From M2408 sp046303515 (GTDB lineage Bacteria > Bacteroidota > Bacteroidia > Flavobacteriales_D > Crocinitomicaceae), in the NCBI GenBank assembly GCA_046303515.1, contig JBKCGI010000226.1:11332-75331 (forward strand): a stretch of 64,000 nt of DNA, given 5' to 3'. Both the position numbers and the translations under genes were made by a program. The notes under the pieces are model-generated. The model had not been told where the DNA came from, searched no databases, and worked only from the letters and a program-made list of their open reading frames with translations. Position 1 is the stretch's first letter. Every line of letters starts with the position of its first letter. Positions 59,596 through 64,000 of the stretch are shown piece after piece.

Positions 59596-61833
59596 ATGAA
59601 AATATTTTACAGTACTTTTTTATTGTTGCTTCTTAGTTTTACTGTTAATTCACAAGTTGAAATCAAAGGATTTGTGAAAGACAAAAAAGGAAATCCAATT
59701 TTGTTTGCTTCTGTTACGTTGAAAGATACGTATGATGGAACAATAACGGATTCAATGGGATTTTACAGTTTTAAAACAACTGAAAAAGGGAATTTTGTAA
59801 TTGAAGTTAAAAGTCTGGGCTATAAGCCTTACGAACAAGCTATTACCATCGGGAATATTCCACTTGACATAAATATTTCGATGAAGGAATCCATCAATGA
59901 ATTAGCAGCCGTAACGATTACCGCAGGATCTTTTGAAGCAAATGATAAAAATCGTTCTGCTTTATTAAAACCTTTAGACATTGTTACCACTGCTGGCGCG
60001 AATGCTGATATTTCTGCTACTTTGCAAACCTTACCTGGGGCGCAGCGTGTAGGGGAGAGTGAAGGATTGTTTATTCGTGGTGGATCTGCTGAAGAAAGTA
60101 AAATCATCATTGATGGAACAGTAGTGAACAAGTTTTTCTTTAGTTCCGTGCCTGGAATTGCACAACGAGGAAGATTTTCACCTTTCTTATTTAACAATAC
60201 CGCTTTTAGCACAGGAGGTTATTCTGCTCTTTATGGTCAGGCTTTGAGTGCAGTTTTAAACCTAGAAAGTGTTGATTTACCTGAAAAAACGGAAGTGCAA
60301 GGTGGAATTTCACCAATCTTTGGGAACATTGGATTTCAAAAAGTGGCTAAGAATAAAAAAATGAGTTGGGGAGCAAGTTATTCCTATTCTAATTTGACTT
60401 TGTACATGAAAGTGATCAAACAAAAACAAGAATTCTTTCATGCTCCAACATCCCACAACATTGATTTTAACTGGAGGTATAAAACAAAAAAAGGCATAAT
60501 AAAATTCTATTCCTATTTTAATTCAAGTGAATTGGGTTTGCGTTCTCCATCTTTGGATAGCATCGGTTTGAAAAACATGTTTCAACTGAATAACAGTAAC
60601 TTTTTTGCTAATGCAAGCTGGAAACACGTGATCGGTAAAGGATGGAAAATATACAATGTTGCCAGTTATAGTTACAACGACGATAAAATCAAAACGGAAG
60701 TTCAAAATAGTGCTAATGAAAAACTTCCAATTACAGGAATATCGCTTTTTGATTTAGCTTCAGTGAACATTCATGCAGTAGAATCGATGTCGCAATTTCG
60801 TTCGGTGATTGACAAACGTATCAAAGGTTTGAATGTTATTCGTTTTGGTGGTGAAATTTGGTACAATAAAAATAAATCAAAATATTCACTTTTATATGGT
60901 GATTTTGAAGTGCCAATCCACGAAACCTATTCTGCAGCCTTTGTAGAAGCGGATGTTTTTGTTAGTAATAAATTTGCCTTCAGACCAGGTGTGCGCTACG
61001 AATATTCTGATTTGACTGCCAAATCTAACATCGCACCAAGATTAAGTGTGTCTTATCAAATCGCGAAACCAACACAATTGAGTTTCGACTATGGGATTTT
61101 TTACCAAACCCCAGACCGCAAGTATTTGACGCAAAATACTAACTTCAAACCGATGCGAGCTGATCACTACATTTTGACTTTTCAGCATTTGACGCCGGTG
61201 TACACTTTTAGAACTCAAATTTATTACAAAGACTACCAAAATCTTTTAAAAACAGATGCGAGCAATCAAAATGCCATCAGCACAGATGGTTACGGTTATT
61301 CGAAAGGTTTTGAATTGTTTTGGAGAGACAAAAAAACAATCAAAGGATTGGATTATTGGGTGAGTTATTCCTGGTTGGACACGAAAAGAGATTATTTGAA
61401 TTTCCCGATTTACACGCAACCAACTTTTGCTGCAGCGCATACGGGAAGTTTAGTGATTAAGAAATTTTGGGTGAAGAGAATGTTTGGAATCAATTGGAGT
61501 TTTAACTGGGCAACAGGTCGTCCGTACTACAATCCGAATAAGCCTTCCAGCGAATATTTATCTGATCGTACGCCATTTTATAGTGCAAATAATTTCAGTT
61601 TCAATTGGATTACAAAAATCAAGAAAAGTAGTGCCGTTTTTGTTGTTGGTGTGAACAATGTTTTTGCACAACCACAAATTTTCAATTATACCTACAGTTC
61701 CAGAATTACAGACGAAAATGGACTTTATGTCCGCGATTCTTTAAGTCCACCTGCAAGGATGAGCTTTTTTGTTGGTTTATTCTTGAGCTGGGGAGTTGAC
61801 AGAACTCAAAACGCCATCAATAATAACCTATAA
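59596..61833 (+). CDS. TonB-dependent receptor with N-terminal CarboxypepD_reg-like domain
   Basis: A 745-residue outer-membrane receptor. Signal peptide near 1-19, CarboxypepD_reg-like domain about 20-105 (EIKGFVKDKKGNPILFASVTLKD), plug domain about 120-230 (LQTLPGAQRVGESEGLFIRGGSAEESKIIIDG, ending with ALYGQALSAVLNL), then a barrel up to the last strand FVGLFLSWGV. The family transports iron chelates, vitamins or glycans; no SusD partner gene follows, so it is not a standard Sus pair. Ligand unknown. Starts 27 bp after the GlmU-like gene. Confidence 0.92.
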   Translation: MKIFYSTFLLLLLSFTVNSQVEIKGFVKDKKGNPILFASVTLKDTYDGTITDSMGFYSFKTTEKGNFVIEVKSLGYKPYEQAITIGNIPLDINISMKESINELAAVTITAGSFEANDKNRSALLKPLDIVTTAGANADISATLQTLPGAQRVGESEGLFIRGGSAEESKIIIDGTVVNKFFFSSVPGIAQRGRFSPFLFNNTAFSTGGYSALYGQALSAVLNLESVDLPEKTEVQGGISPIFGNIGFQKVAKNKKMSWGASYSYSNLTLYMKVIKQKQEFFHAPTSHNIDFNWRYKTKKGIIKFYSYFNSSELGLRSPSLDSIGLKNMFQLNNSNFFANASWKHVIGKGWKIYNVASYSYNDDKIKTEVQNSANEKLPITGISLFDLASVNIHAVESMSQFRSVIDKRIKGLNVIRFGGEIWYNKNKSKYSLLYGDFEVPIHETYSAAFVEADVFVSNKFAFRPGVRYEYSDLTAKSNIAPRLSVSYQIAKPTQLSFDYGIFYQTPDRKYLTQNTNFKPMRADHYILTFQHLTPVYTFRTQIYYKDYQNLLKTDASNQNAISTDGYGYSKGFELFWRDKKTIKGLDYWVSYSWLDTKRDYLNFPIYTQPTFAAAHTGSLVIKKFWVKRMFGINWSFNWATGRPYYNPNKPSSEYLSDRTPFYSANNFSFNWITKIKKSSAVFVVGVNNVFAQPQIFNYTYSSRITDENGLYVRDSLSPPARMSFFVGLFLSWGVDRTQNAINNNL

Positions 61834-61886
61834 TCCAAAAAGTTGGTATAAATATTGTTAGTTTAATAACCTTAAAAATAAAAAAG

Positions 61887-62519
61887 ATGAAAAAAATAAT
61901 TTTACTTGCTTTAGCCTTAGTTTCTGGAAGCATTTTAAATGCTCAAAGTAAATACGAAACAGGAATGACCAAAGCCATTGAGAAATATCAAACGGCAAAA
62001 ACTGCAGAGGAAACCTTGGCTGCTTCGGCAATGTTTGAGCGCATTGCGGATGCTGAAAAAGACAAATGGTTGCCATATTATTACGCTGCCTTAACAAACA
62101 ACCAAAGCACTTGGATTGATCAAAAAGCTGATAAAGACAAAGCGGCTGAGAAAAGTTTGATGTTATTAGAAAAAGCTGAATTGCTGGATTCTAACAATGC
62201 AGAATTGTATTGTTTAAGAAACTTGATTGCTAGTTCACAAATGATGGTTGACCCAATGACACGTTGGCAAAAATACGGTGCGCAAGCAAGTACAGCTTTA
62301 GCTAATGCAAAAAAGGCCGACCCAAACAACCCACGTATCTATTTTTTAGAAGCACAAGGGATTTTTAACACGCCAGAAGCTTTTGGTGGCGGAAAGAAAA
62401 ACGCTAAACCACTATTTGAAAAATCAGTGGAACTTTTCGGGAAATTTGTTGCTCCTTCACCTTTGCACCCAACTTGGGGGAAAGAAGATGCCGAGAACAT
62501 GTTGAAACAATGTCAGTAA
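61887..62519 (+). CDS. exported TPR-like protein
   Basis: A 210-residue exported protein: signal peptide MKKIILLALALVSGSILNAQ, then helical repeats that read like tetratricopeptides, for example KDKWLPYYYAALTNNQSTW and NAELYCLRNLIASSQMMVD. It ends with a long helix over the last 35 residues (KSVELFGKFVAPSPLHPTW). Several Bacteroidota TonB-receptor loci carry such a protein, and this gene lies 53 bp after the receptor gene. Precise role unknown. Confidence 0.75.
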   Translation: MKKIILLALALVSGSILNAQSKYETGMTKAIEKYQTAKTAEETLAASAMFERIADAEKDKWLPYYYAALTNNQSTWIDQKADKDKAAEKSLMLLEKAELLDSNNAELYCLRNLIASSQMMVDPMTRWQKYGAQASTALANAKKADPNNPRIYFLEAQGIFNTPEAFGGGKKNAKPLFEKSVELFGKFVAPSPLHPTWGKEDAENMLKQCQ

Positions 62520-62541
62520 GATTTAGAATTAATATTTAAGG

Positions 62542-62573
62542 AAAGAGTTATGCGGAAGTGCAGCTCTTTTTTT
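62542..62573 (+). terminator. rho-independent terminator of the TPR-like gene
   Basis: AAAGAG / CTCTTT outer stem with imperfect inner pairing, followed by a run of seven T. Also lies before the stop of the convergent gene. Confidence 0.65.
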
Positions 62574-62585
62574 GTATAAGTATGT

Positions 62586-63770
62586 TTATTCTTGCAGAAA
62601 GTTTTTTGATTTTTCAATTGACTCAATTAACTCAATAATATTGTATCCTTGTTCCACATAAAAAAGCTCACAATTATTTGTTTTAGCCAATTCTTTTTTT
62701 CTCCTATCTCTTTCAATATTTTGCTTAAATGCTTGTTCACCGCCAAAATAATCCACAGATTCGAAATGTTGTTTTCCTTGAAATTCGACCGCTATATTTA
62801 GAAGAGGAAAATATATATCAAAATGTTGACGTCCGAGCCATTTAGGTTTCAAATGTTGTAATACAACATGATTGTTAAAATGACTTTTGAGCTGATAATA
62901 AAGTTTAGTTTCACTAATCCAACCTTCACCTATTTTTGGAAGAGCAAGTAATTCTCTGACTTTATTATTTGGTTCATACTGCGCATCGATATAAGCGTCA
63001 AGCAAGCTTTGATTTGGTAAGTACTCAATTGGTGAAAGTTGTAAATTGAGTAGAAGTCTATTTGTTTTAATCGGTTCTTCGTGTCCCCTTCCAGAAAAAT
63101 TAAATTTTAATAACTGGACATCAATTATATCACCCTGTAATGTATTATATTTGGTATATAAATCAGCGTTACTTAATAAACCATATGTTCCATTTTCCGT
63201 AAAATTTTGAATTTCTTTATCAATTGCTTTGAAGTCAATATTCCCAAATCGATGAATATGTTTGTTGAAACCATCCCTGTAAATAGTGTCTAGGGCAATC
63301 CAAAACTTAGATACTTTTCCACGAATGAAAAATTGCTTCATATGAGAAAAAATGCATTGTTTATAATATTCTTCAAGAATATATTGATTTTCATTTACTA
63401 GTTCTCTAATATTTACAGGTATTCCTGTTGGATAAAAAGGGAAGTTATCATATTGTGAAAACCCATAATTACTTGTTAACAATTTTGCCCTTTTCTCTTT
63501 CGAGAAAAATTTTAATTGATAGTTAACTAATAGACCGTAATCTTTTTGGATTAAAAAATCGGACTGTATATTTTTTCTAAGTGAAAATTCAATAAACTCA
63601 AAAAAATTCTCATTTTCAAAATCGTTGTATTTCGATTCAGATGATTGGTAAAATTCCGAATAGGTTCTAGAATATTTCTTGATAGCCTCTGATACTAAGT
63701 CTTCTCCATATTGCAAAAAAAAATCTCGACGATGATCATAAGTTCTTGCGCTTAAATGTTTCGATCCCAT
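62586..63770 (-). CDS. uncharacterised protein with C-terminal PD-(D/E)XK-like nuclease domain
   Basis: A 394-residue protein. The N-terminal 270 residues are a mixed helical region with no family I recognise. The last 115 residues look like the type II restriction endonuclease-like fold: Glu 287 in SETKLYYQLK, Asp 318 in HFDIYF and the Glu-x-Gln/Lys pair at 329-331 in AVEFQGKQHFE, followed by a basic helix RDRRKKELAKTNN. These positions fit a PD-(D/E)XK active site (E, D, ExQ). DNA-processing or defence roles are possible, not shown. Preceded by 5 bp by another minus-strand gene. Confidence 0.7.
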   Translation of the reverse strand: MGSKHLSARTYDHRRDFFLQYGEDLVSEAIKKYSRTYSEFYQSSESKYNDFENENFFEFIEFSLRKNIQSDFLIQKDYGLLVNYQLKFFSKEKRAKLLTSNYGFSQYDNFPFYPTGIPVNIRELVNENQYILEEYYKQCIFSHMKQFFIRGKVSKFWIALDTIYRDGFNKHIHRFGNIDFKAIDKEIQNFTENGTYGLLSNADLYTKYNTLQGDIIDVQLLKFNFSGRGHEEPIKTNRLLLNLQLSPIEYLPNQSLLDAYIDAQYEPNNKVRELLALPKIGEGWISETKLYYQLKSHFNNHVVLQHLKPKWLGRQHFDIYFPLLNIAVEFQGKQHFESVDYFGGEQAFKQNIERDRRKKELAKTNNCELFYVEQGYNIIELIESIEKSKNFLQE

Positions 63771-63775
63771 TTCTA

Positions 63776-64000
63776 TTAAATCAATTTCGAAATCATACTT
63801 TGAACTCCATTTAAAGCCTTCAAATTACTTTCAATTTGATTAATAGCAATTTGTATAAATCCTTCATGAGTTACACAATAAAAATCGTGATTTTTCACTT
63901 CTTTCATTTCTCTTGAATGAATATTTAATTTTGAAATATAATTATCATATATTGTATGGGGATTATTCTGCTTTAGAAATAAGATGGAGCGATATATATC
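63776..64000 (-). CDS. partial hypothetical protein (C-terminal end only)
   Basis: The last 74 codons of a minus-strand gene whose start is beyond the window. Visible text: SILFLKQNNPHTIYDNYIS, KNHDFYCVTHEGFIQIAINQ and a final ALNGVQSMISKLI. The nuclease-like gene starts 5 bp after its stop, so both share an operon. Not recognised. Confidence 0.55.
   Translation of the reverse strand, partial: DIYRSILFLKQNNPHTIYDNYISKLNIHSREMKEVKNHDFYCVTHEGFIQIAINQIESNLKALNGVQSMISKLI

Noticed and set aside
1..64000. tRNA, rRNA, riboswitch, prophage or integrated element
   Set aside because: I looked for T-loop sequences, rRNA motifs, integrase, transposase and capsid genes and saw none; small RNAs cannot be excluded by eye.

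Overview
The window is AT-rich (about one third G+C by eye) bacterial chromosome from a member of the Bacteroidota, most likely order Flavobacteriales. Evidence: two type IX secretion cargo proteins (C-terminal sorting domains of type A and type B), CarboxypepD_reg plus DUF5686 and TonB-receptor proteins, the 'alternative' GlmU family, a THX ribosomal protein, a ZIP transporter and bifunctional phosphoglucose/phosphomannose isomerase of the Bacteroidota kind, and promoters of the TTG / TAnnTTTG type instead of TTGACA / TATAAT. A Crocinitomicaceae/Fluviicola-like host is a guess. I saw no rRNA, tRNA, CRISPR array, complete insertion sequence or prophage. Most of the window is housekeeping and envelope genes.

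Layout. 1-8.2 kb: DEAD-box RNA helicase (its 3' end lies outside), small secreted proteins, a T9SS cargo protein, a DUF5686 outer-membrane protein with an acidic lipoprotein, and a SlyD-like isomerase. 8.2-15 kb (minus strand): compact run encoding an ABC exporter pair, type III pantothenate kinase CoaX, an outer-membrane protein, LptC, a small membrane protein and MutS2. 15-19.9 kb: two lipoproteins, an SDR oxidoreductase, a TetR regulator with an AarF/ABC1 kinase, and a small accessory-looking patch (ORF6N regulator, helical-repeat protein). 20-27.4 kb: CarB, a DUF4834 protein, a CoA-binding protein bracketed by two inverted-repeat elements, MnmA and TsaD. 27.4-41.4 kb: a TamB-like protein, biotin carboxylase, sugar-phosphate isomerase, ZIP transporter, HU, a SpoU methylase, THX, the serine pathway pair SerC-SerA, and a coupled methyltransferase/MscS/thioesterase trio. 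41.4-50 kb: nitronate monooxygenase with a two-gene M16 peptidase, a large T9SS type B protein, a TPR protein, a 48-residue membrane protein missed by length cut-offs, and ApaG. 50-62.5 kb: YfhO membrane protein, acyltransferase, glycosyltransferase and flippase (a small surface-glycan locus), a sodium/solute symporter, GlmU-like protein, TonB-dependent receptor and a TPR-like protein. 62.5-64 kb: two minus-strand genes, one with a PD-(D/E)XK-like nuclease domain, the other cut by the window edge.

The non-genic signals are the most unusual part: a MITE-like family with AACCATATAAG termini (three copies), a GAGCGAAGTCG-type palindromic repeat that forms a tandem array between serC and serA and has also inserted in frame into tsaD, several hairpin repeats, and a perfect 27-bp palindrome inside the ORF6N gene. 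I did not find a convincing new multi-gene system. The best leads are the in-frame repeat in tsaD, the THX protein with a histone-H1-like tail, the ORF6N palindrome, and the nuclease-like gene pair at the right edge.
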